A stretch of 64,000 nt of DNA from Antitrichia curtipendula (GCA_951230915.1 OX579633.1:6546145-6610144); one strand, 5' to 3'; counted from the first letter of the stretch, positions 23,217 through 35,689 are shown. Notes: generated by a model from the letters alone, not told the origin. Translations and numbers: made by a program.

Positions 23217-24160
23217 TTCTTTCTACATAGAATGTCTGTCTGGATCCACAATCACAAACCAAAATTCTTACACACGTCAGTCGAATCCTGCAAACTCGCT
23301 AGATCACTTTCTCTCCGTTCTAGAATCCTCTTCACAGAATGTAAACCCCTGGAAAGGTTTACCACCCAGTAAGAGCGACATTGATAACCAAAACACGACT
23401 GCCATATCAAACCTTCGCAATGTCGGGAAACCTCCCGTCAAGATGATCTACTTCCTCCCCCGAACCTCTCACCTCAACAACCACACCCAATTTCAAAATC
23501 TCGCAGCTACAGATCACTTCACCATTGCCTACCGCAAATCTTTCACCTCAACAACCACAATCAAAAACTGAAGAGCTTACTAATACTCGTCACTTCAATA
23601 CTCCCCACCCCAAATCTCTCACTTCAACAACCATATCATAAATTCAAAAGTCGATACCACAGATCACTTCGCCATTCCCTACTCCAAATCTCCCACCTCA
23701 AAAACTACAATCAGAATGAGAGAGCTTGCTAACACTCGTTACTTCGATGCGCTCTCTCTCTCTCACACACATGCACAATCTCTCACCTCCACAACTTCAA
23801 CGAAATTCAATAGCTCACTCCTACAGATCACTTCGCCATTCCCTACTCCAAAGCTTTCACCACGATCAAAAACTTGAGAGCTCACCAACACTCCTCACTT
23901 CGATACTTCCGTCCCCACCCCAAGAATCTCTCACCTCCACAACCCCAATCAAAACGTGAGACCTCACGAACACTGGTCCCCCCGAATCAGAATGAGTTTA
24001 CGTTCGCACTCCCCACAGATCTGCAACCACCTGGAGCTGCTCACAGCCTTCGGTGAGGACAGGCTCTCGCCTGATTTCCCCCCCCCGCGAGCCCAGCAAG
24101 AGCATCGTCCTGAGCGTTGCTACAACGTCTCTCTTCGCCCAAAACTAGTGAGCCCCCGAT
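23217..24160. promoter_or_regulatory. Upstream region of the MEB-like gene with degenerate tandem repeats
   Basis: Pyrimidine/CA-rich sequence upstream of the minus-strand ATG. The phrase ACAGATCACTTCGCCATTCC and its variants recur near 23509, 23658 and 23826, spaced about 150-168 bases, together with ACACTCxTxACTTCGAT and CTCACCTCAACAACCAC-type blocks. This should hold the 5' UTR and promoter, but no core promoter element was identified with confidence. Confidence 0.6.
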
Positions 24161-24540
24161 GATAGGGACGGAGGATGCACTACTCTCATCAAGTGTCATC
24201 AAACAGCCAGCGGTGGATGAAGAAAGGCTGCAAGCACGTGAATTTCGAGGGGTGGATTGCAGCGGTGTTTTTGCTCCCGGGAATCAGGGATGACCTTCTT
24301 CGGGGAGTTTTTTGGCTTCCCAGCTGGTGTCCCCGAAATGCGAGCTCCATGGATGCTGCCATAGCTGCGGCATGGGCACATCCATCGACGGCAAGTGAAC
24401 CAAACGAAAGGTGAGAAGGCGGGAGAGAGAGCGGGAAGGGAGTGGAAGTGCTTGGAGCCTAAAGGGACCGGATTTAGCTACTGGGGATTGACAGCAGGGC
24501 CAAGGGAGGGGAAGTCAGCGGAGGGGGGCAAGCGTGGCTA
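24161..24540. other. Intergenic, no gene seen
   Basis: Relatively GC-rich sequence without a convincing ORF. The phrase around 24488-24540 (TTGACAGCAGGGCCAAG...GTGGCTAAATTTA) recurs in diverged form at about 27179-27238, so it is a dispersed repeat. Confidence 0.45.
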
Positions 24541-24561
24541 AATTTAGCAAAAATCCTGTTA

Positions 24562-25133
24562 AAATTGGTAAATAGTGTTGGCTACACTAATTGTCATCAA
24601 TAACACTAATTGTGGTTTGCAAGGTTAGGGTTAGAACATTATTTACCCATTCTAACACTATTTTAGCTCTATAGTAAAAATTTTGACGGCGGGAGGCAGA
24701 AACATTACATGTTTTTCAGTCTCTGTGGAGGGTTGTGAGTTCCCCAGGGTTTCTAAACTCTATAATTGTCTAAAATTGCGCTGCAACAGCTGCGTGATGT
24801 GGTAGAGGGACTGCTACGTCATACAAAAAAAATTTAATTATCTTGTTTTTTTCATTTTAAGATTTTAAGGGTTTTTGTTTTTTGTTTTTTTAATTTTAAA
24901 TTTCTGACAGCGGTCATTCTTTTATTGCTAGGAGAACAGCGCCGGGAACAGGCTCGAAACAACCCTCCAAACCCCCAAAAAAACATTTAATGTTAGAGTT
25001 TTCCAAGGAAGGATCAAAGTTTGATGGCGGGAGTTAAGTGCCCTTACACTATTTACACGTAAGTTGAAAAATAGTGTTGGGGGTAAAAAACAGGGAACAA
25101 CACTAATTATCACCCAACACTATTTACCAATTT
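24562..25133. mobile_element. Inverted-repeat element with 20-bp perfect ends
   Basis: AAATTGGTAAATAGTGTTGG at 24562-24581 is exactly repeated in inverse orientation at 25114-25133. Further related AACACTAATT blocks lie just inside both ends. No coding capacity. Superfamily not assigned; the target duplication is not clear. Confidence 0.65.
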
Positions 25134-25146
25134 CAGTGTACTATAC

Positions 25147-25989
25147 ACAAAATAGTGAAATTAGGTTGCCCTCACTAATTTCGCGACATTCTACATTATA
25201 TACATATGTATTATTACTATAGAAGGATGTAGCAATGCAAGAAACATGTTTGTTGCATGGTTTGGATTTAGAAAGTTGCATCAGTGTTTAGAAAACTTTT
25301 TGAGTTTTACCGGCTAATTTCTTTCAATTCTCATATTGAACCTTTTTTTGAAGATTGAGTCCAATTATTTTCTCTATTTTGTGCTGAAAATGAAAGATTT
25401 ATAAATTTTTCCACAGGATTTTTGCCGATGGTTTCAAACTACAACTAGTTTATTCCTCAATTCCACCGGCTAACTTTGAACTAAGGTAGCCAACTTCATT
25501 CCAACTAGGGACCTATTCTCATTATATAGGCTACTCTCTTTCCAATCACCACGAGAAAAATAGTGATTAATTATGGCATAGTTCCCAATGCAATCATAGC
25601 GCATTACAATTGGTTGCAGTTTTGGTCGATTTTTGTAACCAACCTGTGGTTGGAAATAGGAAGACCCATATGACAAGAATAAATTGAACAGAATCCTCAA
25701 CTAAAAAATTAATAGTAATTATGTTTTGAGAAATAAAATTCTGAAAAAAAATATGGAATCCTTCTAAACTCTATTTCTATACATGGAAAAATTTCTCCAC
25801 TCAAGAAACATGTACTCCAAATATGTGTAATTGCTTAAATGGTCGGAATGAGGTTGGCTACCTTAATTGTTGTTTTTTTCCAAACACTAAGTCACTTGCG
25901 CTTCCATATGGACAAGCAAATGAGTCATGAGGTAATTTTTATAGATAAGGCAACCTAATTGTCAAGGCAACTTAATTTCACTATTTTGT
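25147..25989. mobile_element. Inverted-repeat element (843 bp)
   Basis: The left end, beginning ACAAAATAGTGAAATTAGG (25147-25170), and the right end (25966-25989) are inverted repeats of 24 bases with one mismatch. No coding capacity. It starts only 14 bases after the preceding inverted-repeat element, so the two may be one compound insertion. Confidence 0.6.
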
Positions 25990-28108
25990 GCACATAAAAT
26001 GTGAGAATGTAATATATAAGATAGAAGGTGGTAAGAGCATTCTAGCCCTTTCTTTTGGGGGCACCATAGGACCACATTTCAAAATAAATATTTATTTTTC
26101 GCCATTAAAACGTAATCTTTTTTCACCATAATTTTTTCATTCCTATGAAAACTGTGGATGAAGTTGCCAAATTAGGATGAAAAAGTGCATGAATATGATT
26201 GAAAAGTGATTTCGGATCCAAAAGATGGTTGAATGTGGAAATACAGTGTTTCACCAAAGTTTAAGTGATCACCATTCCGGCACTTTCTCAAAAAGTAAAA
26301 AGAAATATCGGCACGTCCACACCCATATTCAAGAAAAATGGTCTTCAATTTATGACATAGAAGGTCCACCCTAAATTTGTTTTTGAGTTCTATAATGGAT
26401 CGTCTACACTTGCCCATGTTCCCAACTCCAAACAACTAAGGAGCACCCTCACACTGCTATGATGTAAGGAATCAATCTTTTATAAGACTAAATATGATTC
26501 AATTTTTGGACCAAATAGATGCATTTTCTATTTCTACGGTAACAAATAAAGCCATCCATTGGACACTTGGTATCTTCAACATTATTTTTAGGTTCAAGAT
26601 TTAAGAAATTCAATTTGGATTGCAGTATAGACCTTTTTTATATTGACATACAAGTTGCATGGATTGACATATACAATAGTTACAAAAGTTTGTATTCATG
26701 TTGAATTAAATTCAATGACAAATGGCATTTCCAATTTAGATAATTATTGCACCTCCTACATGTTTGAGAAGTTGCAAAATGATTGTGTATTCTACATGTA
26801 CGGTGTCATATTTGAACATTATTAGGTTCAAATTTTAAAATGACCTCCAAATGTTGGCCGAAGAATTCTCAATCCAATGGTGTATGTCTTGCCATCTTTT
26901 AGTATGTACATTGTATTCCAAAAGTAAAATATTTGATCGTTCTCCATGAGACCTTTGGATGTCATAAAGAATGTGAATTACATAGTGTCAGACCAAATTT
27001 AGAGCATCATTGATGCAAAACAACAAATGGTGTGGGAAATATGTTACTATTTTTTTATTGATGTGGTTCAATTAGAATTTGAGATTACCATCATTACAAC
27101 TACATCAAAAAATGCATAAAATAGATACAAAAATATTCAGGTTCAGACTTGGGACAATGATAACAGAGCACAATGTATATTGACAGTAGGGCAAGTAGAG
27201 TAAGTAAGTGGAGGGGTGCAAATGTGGCTGAATTTGACATTTGAAAAATTGTATTTTGGACTAGGGTGCAAATGGAGCTAAATTCAACATCTAAAAAATC
27301 ATATTTGGGACCACTTGTGAAGACAAACACGAAATGATGGGGTTATTGATAAGGTTAAGGTAGAATAACCTTGAACCAAGCAAATTTCTCTAGATAAGTA
27401 CTATTGAATGTCGGAGAGCTCAAAAAAATTTATCACATAAAAATAATTTTGCTAGTAAAGTTGGGAGAAATCCAAGAACAATATTTGATTATAATATGCA
27501 AAAATTATTTTACAAGAGGTTAAACTTGAATTGGTAGATTTTCTAAAACATGCCCTATTTAGAATGTTCACCTCTTGAAGAGAGTGCAACAAGCATCTAC
27601 TTCTTCTTTTTTTAATCTAAGACTTACTTTTGGAAACATGCTTGGATTTGGATGCACCTACCATAACTTTTGTACACTCATGGTAGGGCTTTTTTACGGG
27701 CAAAATAGTACCAGATTGCATCAGAAAAAAAACAATTTGGCTAAATAATGGCAACAAACCATGAAATTTTTTGCCAAAAAACTTCAAATTAAAAAAAAAA
27801 TCTTGGATGGGATCACCAGATTGTGGATGAAAACATAATTATAGCACATTGTGATATTTTCTATCCAATATGTGAACAAATGCTAAAATTTGGAACACCA
27901 CTGTAACATTTTATATCGCCACTTTTGCACTTCATAAAAAATGAAAAAAAAGAGCCCTGGCTGACTCATGGGCTTGGCCTCACTTCTTCATGATCTCAGC
28001 AGGACTTTACAATGTCAGTGATTGGTTGTGCATTTGGCGTCTCTTTCTTCACCCCCTTGAAGAATTGCAACCAAGGCTTCTCCCACGTGCATGGCGAGCC
28101 TATTGTAG
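25990..28108. other. AT-rich intergenic sequence, no gene seen
   Basis: No supported ORF. At about 27210-27305 a unit of about 48 bases (GTGCAAATGTGGCTGAATTT-like) occurs twice in tandem and is related to sequence near 24520. Confidence 0.45.
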
Positions 28109-28623
28109 TAAGGTAAACCAGCCTATGACAGGCCAACTGTCTAATGCAGACATCTACATACCCCCCATTACAGTCCATTTCAGATTTTTGCTTCTACAAT
28201 TTAATTAGGTTGGTTAGTGGCCCACATTAGTGCATTAGGTGATTGTGATAGAATTAGTAATGACTGTCATAGGACACTTACACATTGTGAGTGTAAACTC
28301 ATCATAAAGAGTTGTTTTTTTATTCCTTTGTGTGATGGCCACATTAAAAATTCTTGTGGTTGTGTTAGGAAATCTGAAGACTGCATTAGGTGGTAAGATG
28401 ACCATCATGAAGACATATTTGATTGATTTCAGATAGTCTACATACTGTTTTGGAAAAATACTTAAAAAATTCATAACAAATTCCTACTTTGTCCAAAAAC
28501 TAAAATTTTAACTGCTTCTTTCATTTCTCAAAGTTGTCTCTGCTAGAAGAAAATCTGATTTTATTTTGCTAATGGCAACATACCAAATCAGTCATTCTGC
28601 CTGTCATAGGCTGATTTACCTTA
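28109..28623. mobile_element. MITE-like element with 25-bp inverted ends (515 bp)
   Basis: The left end TAAGGTAAACCAGCCTATGA... (28109-28133) and the right end (28599-28623) are inverted repeats of 25 bases with one mismatch. If TA or TAA is counted as target duplication, the ends would begin AGGTAAAYCAGCC. No coding capacity. Confidence 0.65.
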
Positions 28624-29654
28624 GTTCTGTTATATAGCCAGAACATATGTTGTGAGTGCTACTTCTGATATCTCTCGTTCCTTGACTTTTTTTTTTTTTT
28701 ATTGATTTCATGACAGAGTCGAGAAAGAAATAAGGCATTCATAGAATTGGAGTCCCTTTTGGGGTGTCCTCGATTGTGAATGAAAAAAAAAAGCGATGTT
28801 TGTTGGCTTTCTTCCAAAGGGAGAGGAGGCTTTGCATTGACGTGAGCTATGTTAAGAAAGTTTGAATAGCTATCTTACTAAAAAAAAGCAAGCCAAAGTT
28901 ACAAGGACAAATTCTGAGTTTCTTATAAGGTTGAGCCACCCATTACCAATCAAGATTCCAATGGCAATCTATAGTCTATTGGAGATTCAATAGAGGTTGG
29001 AACTAATTTCCGACCATCAATTTTTGGTTTTTGACCATCAGTGTCATGACACATGTCCCTTGTTGTGAGTGCTGAAGTAGTCTTTGAATGAGCAATTATG
29101 GAACACTCTAAACATTGGTTATGGGTTTAAACCAACTTTCGGCTTCCAAAGTTCATAGTCATTTCAATTCTAGGAATAAAATTACCAAAGAAATGCAGTC
29201 CCTATGATTTCAATCTTCTTACACAATAAAAATCTGCATCAGCTTATACTACTCTAGATCATGAGCAAAATCACTTAAGTGATCGGTTATGGGTGACTCA
29301 ACCTTAGTGTAGTTGCTTATCCCCACCAAAGTTGACTGTTTTTAAGTTGGAAGAAGATGAAATTTAATTTTGATCCTAAGATCTACAAGAAAAAGAGAGT
29401 TTGTTGGAGGCCAGTTTGATGGAGGGTGGCAACTTTAGTGTGACTGAATTGTGGCATGGCTTTTTTGATTGGCAGGTTCTGTTTTTTTTGTTTCTCTGGA
29501 TTTAGGTCACTTCAGGACAACATACCTGCACAAATTGTTGACCAAACATGCTAACCTTATCATCCACATCCCAAGTTTCTGTGTGTGAGTGCAAGTTGCT
29601 CTTCACCCTAGAAGGGAGAGCTGGTCGTCTTCTTTTGGTACTATGTGCATCATT
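28624..29654. other. AT-rich intergenic sequence, no gene seen
   Basis: No supported ORF, RNA gene or transposon end. Confidence 0.4.
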
Positions 29655-29818
29655 TGCTTTAAAAAAATAAAATTCAAGAGCACTCGTTGAAGGTCAAACT
29701 ATTGTTCGAATCTCCCCTTTTCACACAAAACTCAAAGGATGAATATCTGCACTTTTGTCATGTATAGAAAGATTTTCTATCATCCACCAAATACATACAA
29801 AATCCTTTTTAGGGTTAA
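29655..29818. mobile_element. Degenerate copy of the 230-bp TTAA element family
   Basis: It contains the family's internal phrase (GGATGAATATCTGCACTTTTGT and flanks) and ends AGGGTTAA at 29811-29818. The left end is eroded. Its orientation matches the copy at 32992-33222. Confidence 0.5.
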
Positions 29819-31356
29819 CTTACTGGGAGTGATATTGGCTCCTTATAAGTGCAGGAAAGATAAAGTGAGCACCCCCAAAAAATACCACTTTTTATTGCTA
29901 CGCCTAGTTACTTTTATCACATTAGGTTAAATTTTCATTGATTTTTCTAGTTGGCAAGTGAAAGGAAGTTCTAAAGCACCAAAGTACACTACATTTGGAT
30001 ACTATATGCAAAAGTTGTAGAAGGTCAAAGGGTTTTTTTTGGTAGGGGTTCTGCAGTCATTTTCTTCCACGTAGGTACATATTGATTTGGAGATGTACAT
30101 GGAGTGATGATGGCGGTTTTAAGTCAGCGGCGCATTGTGGGGGTGCCTACCTCGTGGGCCAACAAAACTGTACTAGGCTAGTTTTTTTCACCACATGTGG
30201 GTCTCGTGCTTGGCTTTGGAAGAGGCAGGTCATCATTTGAACTTATAGAATTTATGTTTCAGTGTGGTACATGAGATTCCTGCATGCAAAGCAGTACAGA
30301 AAAAAAAAAAAAAAAAAAAAAAAAGGTGCTACAATCCCTGCAAGCCATTGATGTTGAGAGCAGTAGCAACAAAACAGCCTGCCTGCAAAATACTGCAAAA
30401 CACTGATCACGTTGGAACTTGTAAGCAACATGTCAGTACCAAAAAAAAGGTGCAAATTGGCTGTGAGCGGAAGGAGGTTCAAACACACCCCACCCACCGG
30501 TAAGTGATAATATATGGGTTTGCAAAATCTTCAAATCATAAAATATATATTTTTGGTTTTTATGAGTATTTTTCAAGTACACTCAAACCTCTATACCAGT
30601 ATACTACACACGGAGTAGTTTATTACTTTTCTATGGGGGAACGACATTCTAAAATATCCTACATACTTGCCACACTATTGTCGGATGTTGTACACTTGTC
30701 ACCCGTTCACTCTACATGGATGCCACTCCACGATGATCAAAGAAAATAGTTTTGTTCTATTTAAAAGCAAAGAAAAACATCATCCATGAAGAAACAAAAA
30801 GTGCGTGAACCAATCACAAAACGAACAAACGAAATAGTAGAATTCTCCCACATTGGAAGTTTTTCTAGTTTCCAACCCAATTCATTCCATTGGCCAAAGA
30901 ATGCATTGTGCGCATTAGAAACACTTTGGGGCATGGAAAAGGGCTACCTTTCTTTGTTCTTCGTTCTTAACGTTTTTATGTTGTGCTCCACGTTGTTCCT
31001 ACCAATTTCAGATTCATAGTAAAATATTTAGAAGGTTTCTTGTGTCTTCAAATTTTTGAATCGCGTGGATATTTTATTTTATAATCTATTCAATGATACG
31101 TCACATGTTGGGCTCAATGAAAATCTCTCTTGCAATCAAGTGTTCAAATGTCTTGGTGCCAACGCAATCAATATACAATAGGGGCTCTTGGAAAGCCTCA
31201 AGTTCTTCCATTGTACAACTCAAGTCTTATCAAATGTTAGACAATTTCATGATATAATGTATTTGTTGAAAGAAGGTTGAATGTACAACTATTTTGTCAA
31301 AATTTAAAACTAGTCACTCTCTTTTACAATTAGTGGTGATTTCAATATTTGTACAT
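29819..31356. other. AT-rich intergenic sequence, no gene seen
   Basis: It contains a run of 25 adenines (30300-30324), possibly an old retroposed poly(A) tail. No supported gene. Confidence 0.4.
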
Positions 31357-31536
31357 GAATAGGGATATTAAGGAGATCAAAAAATTAAAGGGACTTATTG
31401 TAAAAAATTGTAGATGTTTGAAACATGATGTAAAACCCTTGAACACTTTAATAACTATTGATGTACAACAAAGGTAGGTATTTATATAGTGTGTAATGTC
31501 GATTAATAAATATGGATCCCCTTAAAATCCCTATTC
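31357..31536. mobile_element. 180-bp MITE with 22-bp inverted ends, copy 1
   Basis: It begins GAATAGGGATATTAAGGAGATC and its end is the inverse complement of GAATAGGGATTTTAAGGGGATC, so two mismatches in 22. It is related along its whole length, in opposite orientation, to the element at 32768-32948. Confidence 0.7.
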
Positions 31537-32640
31537 AATGTAGTTTTCTATGAAATGTATCATTTGTGATACATCATTTTGTGCAATAGATTAACTTTTT
31601 ATTGTTGGATGTTGCTTTTAAGCAGCATTCATTTGTTGAAGAGTAATTTTTCATCTAATTAAGAGCTTCTAGAAAGCCAATAATAAACATGATTTAAAGC
31701 AACGAAAACACCTAGTATAAAATGTCAATGTTGTGTACAGATGAAAACTATACTTTATGAAAAGAATCAGCCCATCATCCAATAGTTTCTTTTGTTACAA
31801 AATTCACTACATATTTTTATGGTATAAATGTGAACACACTCAAATTAAGTTGTATTTTACATTTGTATTGATCATTTCATATTTTTAGCCTATCATACCA
31901 AAATTTGTAATTTTGATAAAGTTTCAAAGTTATGTGCATTTAAATTGAGGATTGATAAGGGATAAAACAAAAAGGTTTTTTAATTCAAAATTCTGAAACT
32001 ACATGATAAAAAACAATCAAAATTTTGAGAAACATTCACTTGTTGTAGGATGAATAAAGATAAATATTGGAGAAATTACATGAAAAAAGAAGAATATGAA
32101 GGTCACTTTACACCTAGAGGGTAGGCCACTGTCCCTTTCACTTCTTGAGTTCGATTGCACAAAATTTCAATCCCTTTGAGGCTAAAGGTCATCCTCAACT
32201 ACTCCTTCATTAGAATAATGGGGGCCAATTCTCCCATATATATTAAAAGGCCTTGATACCAAGAAGTTGGGTCAATTTACTTAAACCTAGAAAATTGTAA
32301 CCTTTCTCTTTCTTTATTTTCATGTTTGCTTTACACCTAGAGGCCAACACAATTCTCCTCAAGGTTGATTGCACAAAACCCAACAGACCTAATCTATTGA
32401 AAAAATAATATTTCATTAAAAAAAACTAATTCAAATTTGACATTGTTCCAAGGCCAAAAATTTGGCCTTACATTTTTTGTGCACCCAATTCAACAAGCTG
32501 AAGCCATGTTAGGTCATGTCTTTTTTGAATTAAAAAAACAAACATTCCACCACTTTGACCCTGCCTCAAAATGTATCACAAAACAGCCCTAAGAAATGAA
32601 GGATTGTTATCAGTAAAATGTTAAAAAAACAGTCCTCTAA
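31537..32640. other. AT-rich intergenic sequence, no gene seen
   Basis: No supported ORF, RNA gene or transposon end. Confidence 0.4.
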
Positions 32641-32765
32641 CTCTAAGCCATAAACGGCACAAAAGATATTTTCCAACCAATGAATGACAAGGAATCTTTC
32701 CATACATGACAAAAGTGCAACTATTCATCTTCCAAACTTGGTGGAAAAAGAGAAGGTCTCCTACA
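32641..32765. mobile_element. Truncated copy of the 230-bp TTAA element family
   Basis: It shares the phrase AATGAATGACAAGGAATCTT...GTGCAACTATTCATCTTCCA with the copies at 34198 and 34424. Its right half is missing, cut where the 180-bp MITE at 32768 begins. Confidence 0.55.
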
Positions 32766-32767
32766 CT

Positions 32768-32948
32768 GAATAGGGGTTTTAAGGGGATCCACACTAATTA
32801 ATCAACATTATACACTATACAAATATCTACCTTTGTTGTACATCAATAGCTAGTGAAGTGTCTGAGGGTTGTACATCATGTTTCAAACATCTACCGTGTT
32901 CCACAATAAGTTCCTTTAAGTTTTTGGTCCCCTTAATACCCCCTATTC
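32768..32948. mobile_element. 180-bp MITE, copy 2 (inverted relative to copy 1)
   Basis: It begins GAATAGGGGTTTTAAGGGGATC and ends in the complementary form. The interior matches the reverse complement of 31357-31536, including the phrase about a TTGTTGTACATCAATAGC centre. Confidence 0.7.
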
Positions 32949-32991
32949 ATATGTACAATAGTTTTTCTTCCGGTGAGTACTTTTTCAGTTT

Positions 32992-33222
32992 TTAAACCCT
33001 TAAACGATGGGCTCATAGCTGTGGAAATCATCTGTGATGTAACCGTGTGAATTGTTGGATTAAAACAATGTAAAAGCACTCATTGGAAGACAAAGTATTG
33101 TAGATGATCTTCCCTTTTCACACAAAAATTGAGAGGATGAATAGTTGCACTTCTGTCCTACATAAAGAGATTCTTTGTCATTCATCAGTCAAGAAATGTC
33201 CTTGGTAACGTTTATGGGTTAA
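32992..33222. mobile_element. 230-bp TTAA element, inverted copy
   Basis: It begins TTAAACCCTTAAACGATGGGC and ends GTAACGTTTATGGGTTAA. The interior includes GAGGATGAATAGTTGCACTT, the reverse complement of the family core. The length equals the 34198-34427 copy within a base or two. Confidence 0.62.
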
Positions 33223-33290
33223 AGCAACATTTCACACGGTAGCAAAACAGTTCATTTCCTACGGTGACCAGCTCGTCATTTAAGGGTTAA
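33219..33290. mobile_element. Partial TTAA element end abutting the preceding copy
   Basis: The phrase TTCACACGGT...CGGTGACCAGCTCGTCATTTAAGGGTTAA matches the right end of the 34424-34646 copy. It begins at the TTAA that closes the neighbouring element. Confidence 0.5.
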
Positions 33291-33614
33291 ATTTGAGTTT
33301 TAGGAAGAAAAAAAATGGTATTGGTGGGATGGCATGTGTTCCATGCTCCATAAGCTTAGCACTTGATGCTATCTGGAATGTCAGCTGGGGAGACCTACAG
33401 TAGGAGACTAGCCACATCTGGATATTGAAGGAAATTGAGAACTGCGTGGATGCTCTTTTCTTGGATCATGTGCGGCACCAGTGTTCTGTAAGTCAGTGCA
33501 GTCAATGGGAAGTCTTGTGGACGCATGATGAACAGCACTGTCACTCACTAGATGGTCCTTTATTTTATTTTTATTTTCATATGTCTGCGACACTCTCACT
33601 CTCACTGGGTGGGG

Positions 33615-33786
33615 TGCATGAATGGGTGGGGGGGTTTTGTGTTTTTTTTTTCCAAAGAAATGAAACGGAATCTCATTCCAAAGGCAAAATACCAACCAAC
33701 CAGAGGCAGATGACCTGGCGGGGAAGACTTTTAGCTACTGATGTGATGTGGGTGTGGAATATTTCACACGATATCATCCCACAACA
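33615..33786. repeat. Dispersed copy of the 231-bp tandem repeat unit
   Basis: From GCATGAATGGGTGGG through GGAATATTTCACACGATATC it matches the units at 35767-35910 and 36006-36090, including GGCAAAATACCAACCAACCA. Confidence 0.65.
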
Positions 33787-34197
33787 TTAGGGGTAGTCAC
33801 ACCTTCTTCACTCCGCACTTGGAGAATGGAGAATGGAGATGTGGCGGCTTAAGGTTGGCTTCATGTTGGCCCTCCACGCTAGAATATTCTTAACTAGTTA
33901 TATCTTCCGCACTCCTAGTCTTCACCTCCGGAGGTGAATAATGGGAGTGGTGAAGACTTGTTCATTTAAGTATATTCTCCATCTTGCGTTGTACACCGTC
34001 TTCATGTTCATCCTACGCTCCACGTCAAATGTTGGTCTCCGATTCTCCACTCTCGTTCTCCAAACAACTTTTGGGGGTGTCGCACCTTCTTCATCCACCA
34101 CGGCTCCCCATTGGTTCCTCCAAATCCTCATGAACTTGTCATTCTTCATTCTCCACCTGCCTGGGGAGAAGGTGTGACTACCGCTATTGTTAAACCC

Positions 34198-34427
34198 TTA
34201 ACCCTTAAACGTCGAGGCGGACGTTTGGCGTCCGATGAATGACAAGAGAATCTCCTGTGTAGGACAGAAGTGCAACTATTCATCTTCCAAATTTTGTGTG
34301 GAAAGGGAAGATCATGAATAGTAGTTTGACCTCCAGTGAGCACTTTTGGTTTTTTCAAAGAAGATGATGTCATCTGATGTCAAAATGGATGATTTCCACG
34401 GTCACCAGCCCGGCGTTCAAGGGTTAA
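34198..34427. mobile_element. 230-bp TTAA element (piggyBac-like MITE)
   Basis: It starts TTAA-CCCTTAAACGTCGAGGCG and ends CGGCGTTCAAGGG-TTAA, giving an inverted repeat of about 13 bases with one mismatch next to the TTAA. The core phrase is GATGAATGACAAGAGAATCT. Confidence 0.78.
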
Positions 34428-34646
34428 ACATCAAGGTGGACGTTTTGCGAGTCGATGAATGACAAGAGAATTTCATGTGTAGGACAAAAGTGCAACTATT
34501 CATCCTCCAATTTTTGTGGAAAAAGGAAAGATCATCTTCAGTAGTTTGACTTCCAATGAGTGCTTTTGTATTATTTTAATCCAACAATTCACACGGTGTC
34601 AAAATAAATGATTTCCACGGTGATGAGCCCGTCCTTTAAGGATTAA
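34424..34646. mobile_element. 230-bp TTAA element, tandem copy sharing the TTAA
   Basis: Directly adjacent to the previous copy and in the same orientation; the TTAA at 34424-34427 serves both. It ends CCCGTCCTTTAAGGATTAA. The left terminus has lost its CCC, consistent with an internal junction of a tandem duplication. Confidence 0.7.
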
Positions 34647-34870
34647 CCAATGTCTTGGGGGGTCCTTTTGCTCCCCAGAATTCGGGAGCCCCCCAATGTT
34701 GAGGTTTGCAAATTTACTGTTGAAAACTCAACCGAGTAGCCAATTATGCTCCCCCAACAATGTTCATCTATGTACTTTATTTTCCATAGCCAATAGTATA
34801 GCACCAGCTCACATTAGCTCCAAGTAAAACCTACAAGTATGACAACCAATGCTATTCATCTCATTATAAC

Positions 34871-35614
34871 TTAACCCCTAAATGACGGACCTATAACCAC
34901 TGATTTCAGGCCTCACTGCCTATCACTCAATTTGCTGCCATTTTGCAACTAGATATGTATGAAAAAAATTTATTTTATTTTTCAGATATGAAATTACATG
35001 TCTTCTTTACTTCACAAAAAAATTTAGATTTTTTTATGGAAAATTGATTTTTTTGAGAATTTTTGAAGAAAAAGAGAAGAAAAATCACATCAAATAGAAA
35101 ATTATTTCAAAAAAAATGAAAACTTCACCATGTGTGTATATTACAATGGCAAACATCATGGTGTAAACTCAATTTCCGTCTCATTCTATAATTATAAAAT
35201 AATAGACATTGAAAATACACCCAAAGTTCAAATTGCAATAAAATATGCAATATTAAGAATTTTTTTAAATTCAAATTGGAGAAGAAACTAGATTAAATTA
35301 CCTTCATTTTGTTAGTTGGGCTCAAACTCAAAAAATATCATTTTTGTAGAGAAATTTCAGATTTAGAGCAAGGAACAACAACTTCCTAAAATACACTAAA
35401 ATAGCATATTTTGTGATCCGTTTTTTTGAATAACTTCTCATTTATGTGAAGATAGACACTTGCATGACTACAAATTCAACTATACACTCTTTGTAATCCA
35501 CCATGGAGGATGAACAAAAATGAAATGGATGAAAAAAAGTTTCCAAGCAATGTACAGATGACTACACAATCATCCAAAAGCCACAAAATGGCTGTCCTGA
35601 CGTTACAGGGTTAA
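34871..35614. mobile_element. TTAA element (744 bp)
   Basis: It starts TTAACCCCTAAATGACGGACC and ends CTGTCCTGACGTTACAGGGTTAA in inverse form; the outer part of the ends matches in piggyBac style. No coding capacity. Confidence 0.65.
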
Positions 35615-35689
35615 TTACCTCCCTGGAATCCAAGGAGGCATTATCCCTCCTCTAGAAGAGAAGGAATCACAACGATAAGCAATGTTATG

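Noticed and set aside
30300..30324. Poly(A) tail of a retroposon
   Set aside because: No ORF or target duplication could be tied to the A run.
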